Positions 17,334 through 26,305 of a stretch of DNA of 64,000 nt are shown here, piece by piece. Origin of the DNA: Anderseniella sp963698275 (GTDB lineage: Bacteria; Pseudomonadota; Alphaproteobacteria; Rhizobiales; Aestuariivirgaceae); NCBI GenBank assembly GCA_963698275.1, contig CAVOQE010000001.1:1054001-1118000 (forward strand). The letters run 5' to 3'. The position numbers and the translations under genes were made by a program. The notes under the pieces were generated by a model. It saw only the letters and a list, made by a program, of their open reading frames with translations, was not told where the DNA came from and ran no database searches. Within the stretch, counting starts at the first letter, position 1. The number at the start of each line of letters is the position of its first letter.

Positions 17334-17978
17334 ATGCCGCAACTCACACTTGAACTACTGCTCTTGATGTTGCTCGCGTTTTTGATCGGGTGCATTCTGG
17401 GGTGTCTGTTCCGCACCATGTTCGCTGCTGATCAAGCACCTGCAGCAAAGCCCGCCAAAACCAGCGTCAGCAAGACCCAGGCGGTTGCTGCTGATGCCTC
17501 CAAGCCCGAACCAAAGCCGGCGGCAGTTTCAAAGGTGAAATCGGAGCCTGAGCCCAAGTCTGAATCCAAGCCTGAAGTCCAGCCCGCTGCTTCCAAACCA
17601 GCCGCCAAGACCGCCGCTGCAGCCGTTACCACGGGTAAGCCGGTTCGTCCGAAGGGATTGCCCGGTGCGCGCGACGGCAAGCCTGACAAGTTGCAGATGA
17701 TTTCCGGTGTTGGTCCGAAACTGGAAAAAACCCTGCACGGCCTGGGGTATTTCCACTTTGACCAGATTGCCGCCTGGGGCAAGGATCAGGTTGACTGGGT
17801 GGATGAACACCTGCGCTACAAGGGCCGTATCGAGCGGGACGAGTGGATTGCCCAGGCCAAGCTGCTGGCGGCAGATGACATGGAGCAATTCAACAAGCTT
17901 TATGGTTCAGGTGGTTCGGCAAAGGCCAAACCTCAGACAAAACCGACAACTGCTAACCCCGCCAAGAAAAACAACTAG
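17334..17978 (+). CDS. Membrane-anchored helix-hairpin-helix domain protein
   Basis: A 214-residue protein in three parts. Residues 4-30 form a hydrophobic anchor (LLLLMLLAFLIGCILGCLF). Residues 35-110 are a low-complexity Lys/Pro/Ala/Glu linker. From about residue 118 comes a compact domain with LQMISGVGPKLEKTLHGLGY and KGRIERDEWIAQAKLLA, followed by a basic tail. The GVGPKL motif is a helix-hairpin-helix; as I recall, the same module ends alphaproteobacterial NuoE and ribosomal L21 extensions. It also ends the S2 protein in this window (50017). Role unknown; it may tether a complex to the membrane. The ATG at 17334 with AGGGAAA upstream was chosen over longer starts. Confidence 0.82.
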   Translation: MPQLTLELLLLMLLAFLIGCILGCLFRTMFAADQAPAAKPAKTSVSKTQAVAADASKPEPKPAAVSKVKSEPEPKSESKPEVQPAASKPAAKTAAAAVTTGKPVRPKGLPGARDGKPDKLQMISGVGPKLEKTLHGLGYFHFDQIAAWGKDQVDWVDEHLRYKGRIERDEWIAQAKLLAADDMEQFNKLYGSGGSAKAKPQTKPTTANPAKKNN

Positions 17979-18035
17979 CTGAATTCCAGGCATCTGGCGG
18001 TGTTGGCGGAGCGAGTGGCATTTAGATCTGGTGCA

Positions 18036-20204
18036 TCAGCAATCGGAAATCAGCGAGGCGATTGTCTTCTTGCCTTCTCCACAACCTGATGCGGATGCTG
18101 CGGCAGTTGAGGCGTCGCCACCGTTGCCACCACGATTGATGTCGCGAAGCATGCTGTATTTCCGATGTCCCAGCCGGGTACGATACACATGCACGTTCTG
18201 CATCACTTTCTGTACGTATTTCCGGGTTTCGGTGATCGGGATGGATTCAATCCAGTCAATGGCATCCACTTGACCGGTGCGCGGGTCGCCATACGCCTTA
18301 AGCCACTTGATGGTGTTACCGGGGCCCGCATTATAGCTGGAAAAGCCCATAATATAGGAGCCCTTGAATTCCTTGATCATGTCACCAAGGTAAGCTTCGC
18401 CCATGGACACATTGAGCGCAGGCTTCGAGGTCAAATGATCTGTCTTGTAACCACGTAACTTGTATTGTCTGGCAATCAGCTTGCCTGTTCCGGGCATGAT
18501 CTGCATCAGGCCCCTGGCACCGGCGTGGCTGCCGGCCACAGCATTGAATTCGCTTTCCTGTCGCGACAGGCCCAGAATGACCGCGCGCTCGACCTTGTTG
18601 TTGATGGTTTTCCAGGCCGGCACCGCGTTAACAGGATAGGCCCAGTTGTCCACATCAAGCCCGAGGCTGCCGAAAGCCTTGGCCAGCCTCACCGCCGCAA
18701 AGTGTCCGGCATGAGTGTGAATATGGTCAATGGCGGCTGCAGCTTCATCACGTGATTTGATGGCTCGCGCGATCGGGAACAGGAATGGCAGGATCTGGTT
18801 TTTTCCGCCGGCACGGGCCAGCAGGTGAGCGGCGCGGAAAATCTCAACTGTCCTGACACTTTGCTTGGCGCTGGCCGTTGCTTCGCCGGTGACAATCTTC
18901 AGTGGCTTCTTGCCATGGCCGAGTTTTGCCAGTGCCAACTGGCCGTAAAACAGTGTCGGTGAGGCTGCGGCCATACGATAAGCTTCTTCAGCGCGGCCGT
19001 TTTCTCCCTTTGCCGCCCGGGCGCGGCCAAGCCAGTACCAGCCCCTGGAGCCGTCCGTCCGCGTGGTTGCAGCTTCGGTGATACGCTTGAAGTGGACTGC
19101 AGCCTTGCCGGGATTGGACAGTTTGCGAAGCGCATACCAGCCAGCCAGGAATTCACCCTCGATGAAGTGCTTGCCGGATGTAAAGCCATGAGCAGCCATC
19201 ATCTTGTAGATACCGGGCCAGTATTTCTTGTACTGGGGCCCGGCCAGATGACGCGCGGCAAGACGCTTTTCGACGAACCACTGTTCCGGATCAATCTGCG
19301 CGGCATGCGACGCAGGCGCCTGTTTCAGCATGGAGTAGGCGGATGTGTGCTTGCCCTTGCGGCGCAGCCAGCGGGCATAGGCGTATACCATTGGCGGATG
19401 ATTGCGGAACTTGGCCGGCAGTTTCTTGTAATGTGCCGGTCCGGTGTTCTTGCGCCGGATCAGGGCCTGGGCAGTTCTTGCTGCCTTGGCGTGTGCCTTG
19501 GACACATACCCTGCCGCGCGGATGGCGGCATTGGTTTCCTGTGCCATGACAAGAGACCACAGGCGTTGCTTGTGATCAGCCGTCGTCAACAAGTGTCTGA
19601 AATCGCTGGCAATCTGCTTTTCAAGGTGGGCCGCCAGCTTTGGGTTGGCCCAGGCTTTCCTGATCGAACTTGTTGCTGTCGCCTTGTCACCGCGCGCCAG
19701 GGCCAGGCGGGCATAGGCCACATGGCCCTGCGGAGAAATGGGTGAAAAACGGTTGTAATGGCGCGCAACGGCGTCAATCGGCGTGGTCTTGCGCGCCAGA
19801 ATTGCCTGCGCCATCCGGGTCAGCGGCTTTGTTGCCGGCCAATCAGGGTTGGCAATGACGAAGTTCATGATCCGGTCAGCACCTGCATCGCTAGGGTTTT
19901 TGCGAATGTAGAGCCATTCCACTGCCTTCAGTGTTGCCTGATCCTGTGACTTGGAGGCCAGATCAAAGGCTTTGCTCCAGTCCTTTTCCACTGCCGCCTT
20001 CAAAGCGCGGACAGACATGGCGTCATTACGCGCCGGCGAACGCGTGTTGCTGGTGGTCAAAAGCTCCTGGATGCCGGATGCATCAGAGTCGTTTGACGAG
20101 CGCGCTGCGGCGTTATCGGCAAGGCTGCCGGTGATCGCCAGGCCAAGCACACCTGCAAGTGCCGCCCGCCTGAGCGTTGAAAATCCAGTGAATGTCAAAT
20201 TCAT
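18036..20204 (-). CDS. slt: Soluble lytic murein transglycosylase (Slt70-like)
   Basis: A 722-residue periplasmic enzyme. It begins with a signal peptide (AALAGVLGLAITGSLADNA), followed by a long alpha-helical superhelical U/L domain of about 480 residues. The C-terminal lysozyme-like SLT domain follows, with catalytic Glu in LGLSRQESEFN, then AGARGLMQIMPGTGK and SYNAGPGNTIKWLK. It cleaves the MurNAc-GlcNAc bond of peptidoglycan with formation of 1,6-anhydro ends. The ATG at 20204 with GAGGAC upstream was chosen over a longer in-frame start since it places the signal peptide at the N-terminus. It converges with the HhH protein gene and diverges from dapA. Confidence 0.92.
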   Translation of the reverse strand: MNLTFTGFSTLRRAALAGVLGLAITGSLADNAAARSSNDSDASGIQELLTTSNTRSPARNDAMSVRALKAAVEKDWSKAFDLASKSQDQATLKAVEWLYIRKNPSDAGADRIMNFVIANPDWPATKPLTRMAQAILARKTTPIDAVARHYNRFSPISPQGHVAYARLALARGDKATATSSIRKAWANPKLAAHLEKQIASDFRHLLTTADHKQRLWSLVMAQETNAAIRAAGYVSKAHAKAARTAQALIRRKNTGPAHYKKLPAKFRNHPPMVYAYARWLRRKGKHTSAYSMLKQAPASHAAQIDPEQWFVEKRLAARHLAGPQYKKYWPGIYKMMAAHGFTSGKHFIEGEFLAGWYALRKLSNPGKAAVHFKRITEAATTRTDGSRGWYWLGRARAAKGENGRAEEAYRMAAASPTLFYGQLALAKLGHGKKPLKIVTGEATASAKQSVRTVEIFRAAHLLARAGGKNQILPFLFPIARAIKSRDEAAAAIDHIHTHAGHFAAVRLAKAFGSLGLDVDNWAYPVNAVPAWKTINNKVERAVILGLSRQESEFNAVAGSHAGARGLMQIMPGTGKLIARQYKLRGYKTDHLTSKPALNVSMGEAYLGDMIKEFKGSYIMGFSSYNAGPGNTIKWLKAYGDPRTGQVDAIDWIESIPITETRKYVQKVMQNVHVYRTRLGHRKYSMLRDINRGGNGGDASTAAASASGCGEGKKTIASLISDC

Positions 20205-20611
20205 GCCGTCCTCGCGCCGCCGTGAAGCCGGACACAGATACCGTGATTCTGTGGTCCGCCAGGATAGATTTCGGTCAAAAAGATCTGTGATCAGATTTTT
20301 GACCGCTGCGAACAGGTCAGAACCGGGTGAACCCGCCAACCTGTCTACTTCTTTACCAACCAACATTGCTCATCCTGCTTTTCTAAGCAGCGCACACTTA
20401 CTTGGCGTCATCACGACTAACCACAGATTGAGGCTGCGATGTGGCCGCATTTTGCGGGGCCGGGGATTAAACCTTTCGGTTGCCGCACCGCAGCCGCGGG
20501 TCTATGGTGCCGCGCTCACATTGAGGACATTCAGCCTGCACTGTTCATGTCTGCGCATCGATGTCCGCAATGTCTAACGCAGTAAAGTTTACGAATTGTT
20601 GAGGTTTCGAA
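20205..20611. other. Divergent promoter region of slt and dapA
   Basis: About 400 bases with no convincing gene, no repeat copy and no clear hairpin terminator. It must contain the divergent promoters of slt and dapA; I cannot place them with confidence. Confidence 0.5.
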
Positions 20612-21502
20612 ATGGACGCACGCTTTCACGGCTCTTTTCCCGCGCTTATTACCCCGTTCAGGGATGGCAAAGTGGATGAAGCCGCCTTTCGCAAACTCAT
20701 CGAGTGGCATATTGCCGAAGGCACCCATGGTATCGTGCCGGTGGGCACAACCGGTGAATCGCCGACGCTGAGCCATGACGAGCACAAGAGTGTCGTCGAA
20801 ATTGCCGTTGAAACGGCTGCCGGCCGTATTCCGGTGATTGCCGGTGCCGGGTCAAACTCCACGGCAGAAGCGGTTGATTTTGCCGTGCACGCGAAGGAAG
20901 CAGGAGCAGATGCAGCTCTGTCCGTCGTGCCGTACTATAACAAGCCAACCCAGGAAGGCCTGTATGAGCACTTTGCCGCTGTTGCAAGGGCGGTGCCGGA
21001 CCTGCCGGTGTTTGTGTACAATGTGCCCGGTCGATCCGTCGCGGAAATCTCGGTGGAGACACTGGCGCGCCTTGACAGGGACTTTGCCAATATCGTCGGC
21101 ACCAAGGACGCCACCGCTGATCTGGCACGGCCATCGCTGCAGCGACTGGCGTCGGGTGACAAATTCATCCAGTTGTCGGGTGAAGACGGAACGGCACTGG
21201 CGTTCAACGCCCATGGTGGCACGGGATGCATTTCGGTCACGGCCAATGTTGCACCACGCCTGTGTGCGGAATTCCAGGAAGCAACGCTTGCCGGCGATTA
21301 TGCCAAGGCGCTGACCATTCAGGACCGGTTGATGCCGCTGCATTCAGCCCTGTTCTGTGAAACAAGCCCGTCACCGGTCAAATATGCGGTGAGCCTTCTG
21401 GGTCATGCACTTGAAGACGCGCGGCTGCCGATCCTTCCGGCAACCGAAGGCGCGCGTCAGCAGGTCAAGGCTGCCATGGTTCACGCAGGTCTGCTGAACT
21501 GA
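20612..21502 (+). CDS. dapA: 4-hydroxy-tetrahydrodipicolinate synthase
   Basis: A 296-residue TIM-barrel aldolase that condenses pyruvate with aspartate semialdehyde, the first committed step to diaminopimelate and lysine. Schiff-base Lys165 lies in IVGTKDATADL, the catalytic Tyr136 in VFVYNVPGRS, and the GTTGESPTL phosphate/carboxylate loop near residue 45. Length is normal. GAGG lies upstream of the ATG. It is followed 22 bases later by smpB, a pairing frequent in alphaproteobacteria. Confidence 0.96.
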   Translation: MDARFHGSFPALITPFRDGKVDEAAFRKLIEWHIAEGTHGIVPVGTTGESPTLSHDEHKSVVEIAVETAAGRIPVIAGAGSNSTAEAVDFAVHAKEAGADAALSVVPYYNKPTQEGLYEHFAAVARAVPDLPVFVYNVPGRSVAEISVETLARLDRDFANIVGTKDATADLARPSLQRLASGDKFIQLSGEDGTALAFNAHGGTGCISVTANVAPRLCAEFQEATLAGDYAKALTIQDRLMPLHSALFCETSPSPVKYAVSLLGHALEDARLPILPATEGARQQVKAAMVHAGLLN

Positions 21503-21524
21503 CCGCCAGAACGGGTGCCAGAAC

Positions 21525-22013
21525 ATGTCTTCCAAAAGTGGTGGTGCGAAACGGCGCGCGGGCAATCCTGTCATAGCTGACAACCGGCGCGCGCGGTTTG
21601 ACTTCGAGATCATGGATAATCTTGAGGTCGGCGTGATGTTGACCGGCACCGAGGTCAAGTCGCTGCGAGCCTCAAAGGCAACCATTGCGGAGAGCTATGT
21701 CCAGGTCAAGAACGGTGAGTTGTGGTGGGTCAACGCGCACATTCCCGAATACAACCAGGGCAATCGGTTCAATCACGAGCCGCGCCGTATCCGCAAACTG
21801 CTGGCCCATGCCCGCGAGATCGCCCGGCTTGGCCAGGCGGTTGACAGGGATGGACTGACCATCGTGCCGCTGAAAATCTATTTCAACGAGCGCGGCCGGG
21901 TGAAACTGGAAATCGCACTTGCCAAGGGCAAGAAAGTGCACGACAAGCGACAGGCGGAAAAGAAACGCGACTGGCAGCGCGACAAGGCGCGTTTGATGCG
22001 TGAAAAAGGCTGA
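21525..22013 (+). CDS. smpB: SsrA-binding protein SmpB
   Basis: A 162-residue tmRNA partner for trans-translation, needed to load tmRNA onto stalled ribosomes. Landmarks: VIADNRRARFDFEIMDNLE, GVMLTGTEVKSLRASKATI, HIPEYNQGNRFNHEPRRIRKLL, and the basic C-terminal tail (KRDWQRDKARLMREKG) that enters the decoding centre. Lies directly downstream of dapA. The tmRNA gene itself is not in the window. Confidence 0.97.
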   Translation: MSSKSGGAKRRAGNPVIADNRRARFDFEIMDNLEVGVMLTGTEVKSLRASKATIAESYVQVKNGELWWVNAHIPEYNQGNRFNHEPRRIRKLLAHAREIARLGQAVDRDGLTIVPLKIYFNERGRVKLEIALAKGKKVHDKRQAEKKRDWQRDKARLMREKG

Positions 22014-22061
22014 TTTCCTGACGCATCTACTGACACCAACCGGTTTCCACGGAGTTTGACA

Positions 22062-23324
22062 ATGATTGCCGAAAAAGCAGGTCTTCTGGACCAGGTGCGG
22101 GACCGCTTTGCCCATGTGGACACGTGTCCGTTTCAGGGCCCCAGGGTGTTCTTTGAAAATGCCGGCGGCGCGCTGACGCTGAAATCCGTGGTGGATACAT
22201 CAGCCAGGTTTGCCGCCATCCCGGACAACCAGGGCCGCGACAATCCGGCCTCGCATAAGCTGGTTGAGATCATCAATGCCTCAAAAGCCAGAATGCGGAC
22301 CATGTTCAATGCACCAGGCGGCCAGTTCTTTGTTGGCGAAAGCGGCACCGAACTTTTGTTCCGCCTGATCAGAACCGCCATAGTGGGGGCAGAGCAGGGA
22401 GGCATCGTGCTCGGCTCCACGCTGGAACACCCTGCATCACGCAGTGCGGCGGTTAAATGGGCAGATGTGACCGGCCAGCCCTATGTGGCCGTGCCGCACG
22501 ATGATGCCACCGGCACCGTGACGGCGGACGACTATGCCAGGCACATGACACCGGATGTGCGGGTTGCCACGATCATTCATACATCTCCGGTAACCGGCAT
22601 GTCGGTTGATGTTGCCGCCGTCTCGGCGGCCATTCGGGCCATTGCGCCTGACTGCTTTATCATTGTCGATGGCATCCAGCATGCGAGCCACGGTCACATC
22701 GATATCGAGGCCTGCAATGTGGATGGTTATGTGGTGTCGCCCTACAAGGTATTTTCACGTCATGGCTACGGCGTTGCCTGGGCATCGGACCGGCTGACCG
22801 CATTGCCGCGCGAAGGTCTGATCGACGGGCCGGCAGAGAACTGGGAATTGGGCACGCGCGATACCGGGGCCTATGCGACGTTCTCCGATGTGGTGGATTA
22901 CTTTACCTGGCTGGGCGAGCATTTTACCGACAGTGATGACCCGCGCGCGCGCATCGAAGCGGCAGCGGGTGCAATCCATGACCACGAGAAATCCCTGACC
23001 GATGCCATCTTGCACGGTGTCGGAAACCTGAAGGGCCTGGCCGAAATGCCGGGTGTGACAATCATCGGCGGGGTTGACAATCCGGCGCGTGAAGGCCTGG
23101 TGTCGCTGACCGTGGATGGCGTCGATGCAGCGGACCTGGTTGGAGCGCTGAACGAACAGGGCATTCGCACCCATGTCAGAAAAGCCGATCATTATTCCGG
23201 CAATATTCTCACTCCGTTGGGGTTGCCGTCATGCGTCCGGGTCTCGCTGTGTCACTACAACACGGAGCAGGAGGTTGCTCAGTTCCTTGCGGCAATGGAA
23301 GAGATTGTCAGCAGCCACAATTAG
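22062..23324 (+). CDS. Class V aminotransferase / cysteine desulfurase-like protein
   Basis: A 420-residue fold-type I PLP enzyme. FFENAGGALTL near the N-terminus and TLEHPASRSAAVKW mark the family, IIVDGIQHASHGHID contains the PLP-pyridine Asp, and the Schiff-base Lys is in GYVVSPYKVFSRHGYG. Relatives include cysteine desulfurases and isopenicillin-N-epimerase-like proteins. No SUF/ISC scaffold gene is nearby and the active-site Cys loop of true desulfurases is not evident, so the substrate is unknown. The ATG at 22062 with GGAG upstream was preferred over a TTG two codons earlier. It converges with the beta-barrel gene. Confidence 0.87.
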   Translation: MIAEKAGLLDQVRDRFAHVDTCPFQGPRVFFENAGGALTLKSVVDTSARFAAIPDNQGRDNPASHKLVEIINASKARMRTMFNAPGGQFFVGESGTELLFRLIRTAIVGAEQGGIVLGSTLEHPASRSAAVKWADVTGQPYVAVPHDDATGTVTADDYARHMTPDVRVATIIHTSPVTGMSVDVAAVSAAIRAIAPDCFIIVDGIQHASHGHIDIEACNVDGYVVSPYKVFSRHGYGVAWASDRLTALPREGLIDGPAENWELGTRDTGAYATFSDVVDYFTWLGEHFTDSDDPRARIEAAAGAIHDHEKSLTDAILHGVGNLKGLAEMPGVTIIGGVDNPAREGLVSLTVDGVDAADLVGALNEQGIRTHVRKADHYSGNILTPLGLPSCVRVSLCHYNTEQEVAQFLAAMEEIVSSHN

Positions 23325-23401
23325 CAAATGTGTGCCAGGGTTTGGCCGATCGGGAACAGCCTGGCACTGTCGCGTTCACACTGGTCCGGTCGAAATGTCT
23401 G

Positions 23402-23441
23402 CTGCGGCAAGCCAGGCTGTGAGGCCCAGGCTTGCCGGCAG
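23402..23441. terminator. Hairpin between convergent genes, possible terminator
   Basis: CTGC-GGCAAGCC pairs with GGCTTGCC-GGCAG across a 15-base loop. It lies between the convergent aminotransferase and beta-barrel genes. There is no U-tract directly after it, so termination by it is uncertain. Confidence 0.35.
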
Positions 23442-23491
23442 CAGATATCATCGGCGCTGTAAACAAAAAAGACCGGTGCACTAATTCCCGA

Positions 23492-24433
23492 TTACGGGAT
23501 AACCGGCGGCGGTGGGCCGATGAGGGCCAGACCGTTATAGCAAGGTGCCAGGGACGCCACATTCGGTGTGTCCAGTGTCGCGCCGCGGCGGTCGTTGTCC
23601 ATTTTTGACGGTGCGCCCCAACTGTAGCTCAGCCCTGCCATGACGGTGTGATCCATTGTGTCATTGTCAGCGCCGTTCGGGAACTCGTTGCCCAGGCAGC
23701 CATCGCGATAGGTGCCGCGATAGGCGAGAAACAACGGCATGTTTCCCAGTAACGGAACCTCTTCCCAAAGCGTGTCGTAGCGTGCGCCCCACTGATACAC
23801 ATCGTAATCCGCAGATGCTCCGTCCTGGAACCTCAGGTTGGAATACAGGCCTTCGACCTGGACCCGGGTGTCGACACCCATGAACCAGCGGCCAACACCG
23901 CGGGCGAAATAACCGTCGCCGGTAAGTTCGCCTTGCTGGTCCACAAATGCAGCCTGCGCATAGAAGGTGAGGTCTTCCAGGTAATACTGGGTTTCTGCGC
24001 CAACGAAGCGCAGATTGGTTCTGTAATCCGGGTCAGTGTCATTGTGACTTGAGGCCGTGACACCACCTAACACGCCGAACAGGCCATGTGAGGGGTCGCG
24101 CCAGCTGAAGTGACCGGCACCCTGGAAACTCCAGCGCTGACCCGATACGGCATTGTTGTCAAACGCGCGGTCATTCCACTCCACATCGACATCACTTTGC
24201 AGCGACAGGTTGCCGCCAAGCGGCAGGGAGAGCCGTGCGTTGTGACCCGAGGCAAGTGCGGTATCGTTGCCGGTCCCGCCACCATCAATTATCTGTACAC
24301 CATTCCAGCTTTCGCTCACGCCGCCAATAATCAGTCCGATATGGTTGAAGCGGTCTTGAGCTGTTGCGTTGCCTGTGGTCAGAACCGCAAGAATTGCCGT
24401 GCTGCCAAGAATCGATTTTGTGAATTTACTCAT
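23492..24433 (-). CDS. Secreted protein, probable outer-membrane beta-barrel, function unknown
   Basis: A 313-residue protein with a signal peptide (MSKFTKSILGSTAILAVLTT, likely cleavage after NATA) and many alternating-hydrophobicity strands rich in aromatic and polar residues (for example NLRFVGAETQYYLEDLTFYA). This points to an outer-membrane barrel, but I do not recognise the family. It ends with a proline-rich segment (GPPPPVIP) rather than the usual C-terminal aromatic residue, which is unusual for a BamA substrate. The ATG at 24433 with GGGA upstream puts the signal peptide at the N-terminus; a longer in-frame start is not supported. It diverges from the RidA gene. Confidence 0.7.
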   Translation of the reverse strand: MSKFTKSILGSTAILAVLTTGNATAQDRFNHIGLIIGGVSESWNGVQIIDGGGTGNDTALASGHNARLSLPLGGNLSLQSDVDVEWNDRAFDNNAVSGQRWSFQGAGHFSWRDPSHGLFGVLGGVTASSHNDTDPDYRTNLRFVGAETQYYLEDLTFYAQAAFVDQQGELTGDGYFARGVGRWFMGVDTRVQVEGLYSNLRFQDGASADYDVYQWGARYDTLWEEVPLLGNMPLFLAYRGTYRDGCLGNEFPNGADNDTMDHTVMAGLSYSWGAPSKMDNDRRGATLDTPNVASLAPCYNGLALIGPPPPVIP

Positions 24434-24663
24434 GAGGGTCCCAATTACTGTCGCTTGACTAACTTGAAGTGCCCGGAAGGGTGCACGTTTATGGTTAATT
24501 GCCAGTAAATGCCGGGTAATCCGGAGGGTGCAGGGCCAGCGCAACACCCTATTGGGCGGTGGGTTGAGACCGGTATTGTTCGCCGGCCAGAGATGGTAAT
24601 AAGGTCTCTGACAATTACGGACCGGGGCTGAGTTGTCCCGATGAAAATCAAGGAGTAAACCTG

Positions 24664-25059
24664 ATGCCGCTTCCGTCGTTTCACATGATCGATGCAGCCC
24701 CGCAACCGGTCGCGCCGTTTTCCCATGCCTGTGAGGTTGACGGATGGGTCTTTCTCACCGGACAGATGCCGACAAAGCCCGGGGCACCCGATGAGCCGCT
24801 GCCGGACGGAATTGAGGCGCAGACCAGACGTGTCATGGACAACCTGGCCATTGTGCTCGAGGGCATGGGGCTTGGGCTTGAAAATGTCGCGCAGGCGCGG
24901 GTCTTCATCACCGACTTCGAGCGCGATTATGCTGCCATGAACCAGACCTACCTGGGTTATTTTGCCGAAGGGAAACTGCCGGCGCGAACCTGTGTCGGGG
25001 TTACCGGACTGGCAGTCGGCGCGCTGGTCGAAATAGACATGGTAGCGCGGCGGCCCTAG
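24664..25059 (+). CDS. RidA family enamine/imine deaminase
   Basis: A 131-residue YjgF/YER057c/UK114 protein. It has the N-terminal signature PVAPFSHACEVDGWVFLTGQ and the catalytic Arg in LPARTCVGVTGLAVGALVEI; these trimeric enzymes hydrolyse reactive 2-aminoacrylate-type enamines released by PLP enzymes. Length is typical. It is transcribed alone, with a 4-base 3' overlap with the convergent NYN-domain gene. It could be a RidA subgroup with another substrate; the Arg supports deaminase activity. Confidence 0.9.
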   Translation: MPLPSFHMIDAAPQPVAPFSHACEVDGWVFLTGQMPTKPGAPDEPLPDGIEAQTRRVMDNLAIVLEGMGLGLENVAQARVFITDFERDYAAMNQTYLGYFAEGKLPARTCVGVTGLAVGALVEIDMVARRP

Positions 25060-25661
25060 ATTTCAGCGAATTCCTCGAAGTCGTCATTCGGCTGGGCAGG
25101 GGCGTTGTCACGATGATTGTCCTTGTTGCCGGACGGTGTCCTGCCGATCTTGGCCTGCAGTGATTTCAGGTCAACGAACTCATCGGCCTGGCGGCGCAAT
25201 TCGTCGGCAATCATTGGCGGGCGGATGGCCATGGAGGAAATCACCGTTACCCGGCACCCCTTGGACTGGGCTGCTTCAACCAGCGAGCGAAAATCGCCGT
25301 CGCCGGAAAACAGGATGATGTGGTCCAGCGATGTGCAAAGCTGCATGATGTCGACCGCGATCTCGATATCCATGTTGCCCTTGACCTTGCGCCTGCCGGC
25401 GGCATCGGTGAACTCCTTGGCAGGCTTGGTCACGACCATGAACCCGTTATAGTCCAGCCAGTCGATGAGCGGGCGGATGGGCGAGTAGTCAGCGTCGTCA
25501 AGAAGGGCGGTGTAGTAGATCGCACGGGTCAGCCTGGTGCCGTCTTCAAACATCTTCAGCATGTTCTTGTAGTCGATGTCGAAGCCCAGCGCCTTGGCAG
25601 TTGCGTACAGGTTGGAACCGTCAATGAAAAGGGCGGTGCGTTCGTCTTTGTAAAGGCGCAT
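25056..25661 (-). CDS. NYN domain (LabA-like, DUF88) protein
   Basis: A 201-residue PIN-like nuclease-fold protein. The acidic residues expected in the active site are in TALFIDGSNLYATAKAL, KGNMDIEIAVDIM and ILFSGDGDFRSLVEAAQ. This LabA-like family is predicted to cleave or bind RNA; the substrate is unknown. The C-terminal 25 residues are polar and acidic, outside the fold. It converges with the RidA gene (4-base overlap). No partner gene suggests a toxin-antitoxin role. Confidence 0.88.
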   Translation of the reverse strand: MRLYKDERTALFIDGSNLYATAKALGFDIDYKNMLKMFEDGTRLTRAIYYTALLDDADYSPIRPLIDWLDYNGFMVVTKPAKEFTDAAGRRKVKGNMDIEIAVDIMQLCTSLDHIILFSGDGDFRSLVEAAQSKGCRVTVISSMAIRPPMIADELRRQADEFVDLKSLQAKIGRTPSGNKDNHRDNAPAQPNDDFEEFAEI

Positions 25662-25780
25662 CTGAAATCTCCTGACTCAGAATGAATTGATGAAATAGCG
25701 AAGTGGAATAAGGGCTTCAAATTAATGGGGTGGGTGTGCCACAAGATGACGGTCGACGCAATTGGGAACGGCACGCCAAC

Positions 25781-26305
25781 ATGATTCTGATCGGTTTGGG
25801 CAGCAATATGACAGGGCCTTGGGGCAATCCCCGCGATTGCGTTGGCCGGGCACTTGCAGCGCTTGACAAACAACCGCTCAAACTGTTCAAGGCCTCCACG
25901 CTGATTGAAACCACTCCGTTCGGCCAGCAGGACCAAGCCAGTTACATCAATGCAGTCGCGCGCATTGAAACCCGCCTGCGGCCGCTGGATCTGCTGCAGG
26001 TATTGCGCACCATTGAGCGCACTGCCGGGCGTGAACGGCGCGAGCGCTGGGGGGAGCGGACACTTGATCTCGACATTCTGGATTACAATGGCGTGGTTAT
26101 GGAGGCCGGGGCTGTGCAGTCGGCCGATGCCGAACTGGTGCTGCCTCATCCTGCCATTGCCGAGCGTGAGTTCGTGCTGGCTCCAATTGCCGAAATTGCG
26201 CCGCGCTGGAAACACCCGGTAACCGGGCTGACGGCCAAAGCCATGCTGGCTGCGCTGGACACGGATAAAGGCGGCAAGGTTATCGCAGGCGGGCCAGGCG
26301 CGTGA
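25781..26305 (+). CDS. folK: 2-amino-4-hydroxy-6-hydroxymethyldihydropteridine pyrophosphokinase
   Basis: A 174-residue HPPK, which moves pyrophosphate from ATP onto the pterin alcohol in folate synthesis. Signatures: LIGLGSNMTGPWGNPRD, ETTPFGQQDQASYINAVARIET, the Mg-binding WGERTLDLDILDYNG (residues near 100-115) and VLPHPAIAEREFVLAPIAEI. The ATG at 25781 is preferred to an upstream in-frame GTG as it starts directly at the first strand. folB and folP are not adjacent. The next gene starts within its stop codon (GTGA). Confidence 0.96.
   Translation: MILIGLGSNMTGPWGNPRDCVGRALAALDKQPLKLFKASTLIETTPFGQQDQASYINAVARIETRLRPLDLLQVLRTIERTAGRERRERWGERTLDLDILDYNGVVMEAGAVQSADAELVLPHPAIAEREFVLAPIAEIAPRWKHPVTGLTAKAMLAALDTDKGGKVIAGGPGA

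Noticed and set aside
19092..19745. 217-codon plus-strand open frame opposite slt
   Set aside because: Falls entirely within the transglycosylase coding sequence and has no protein-like features.
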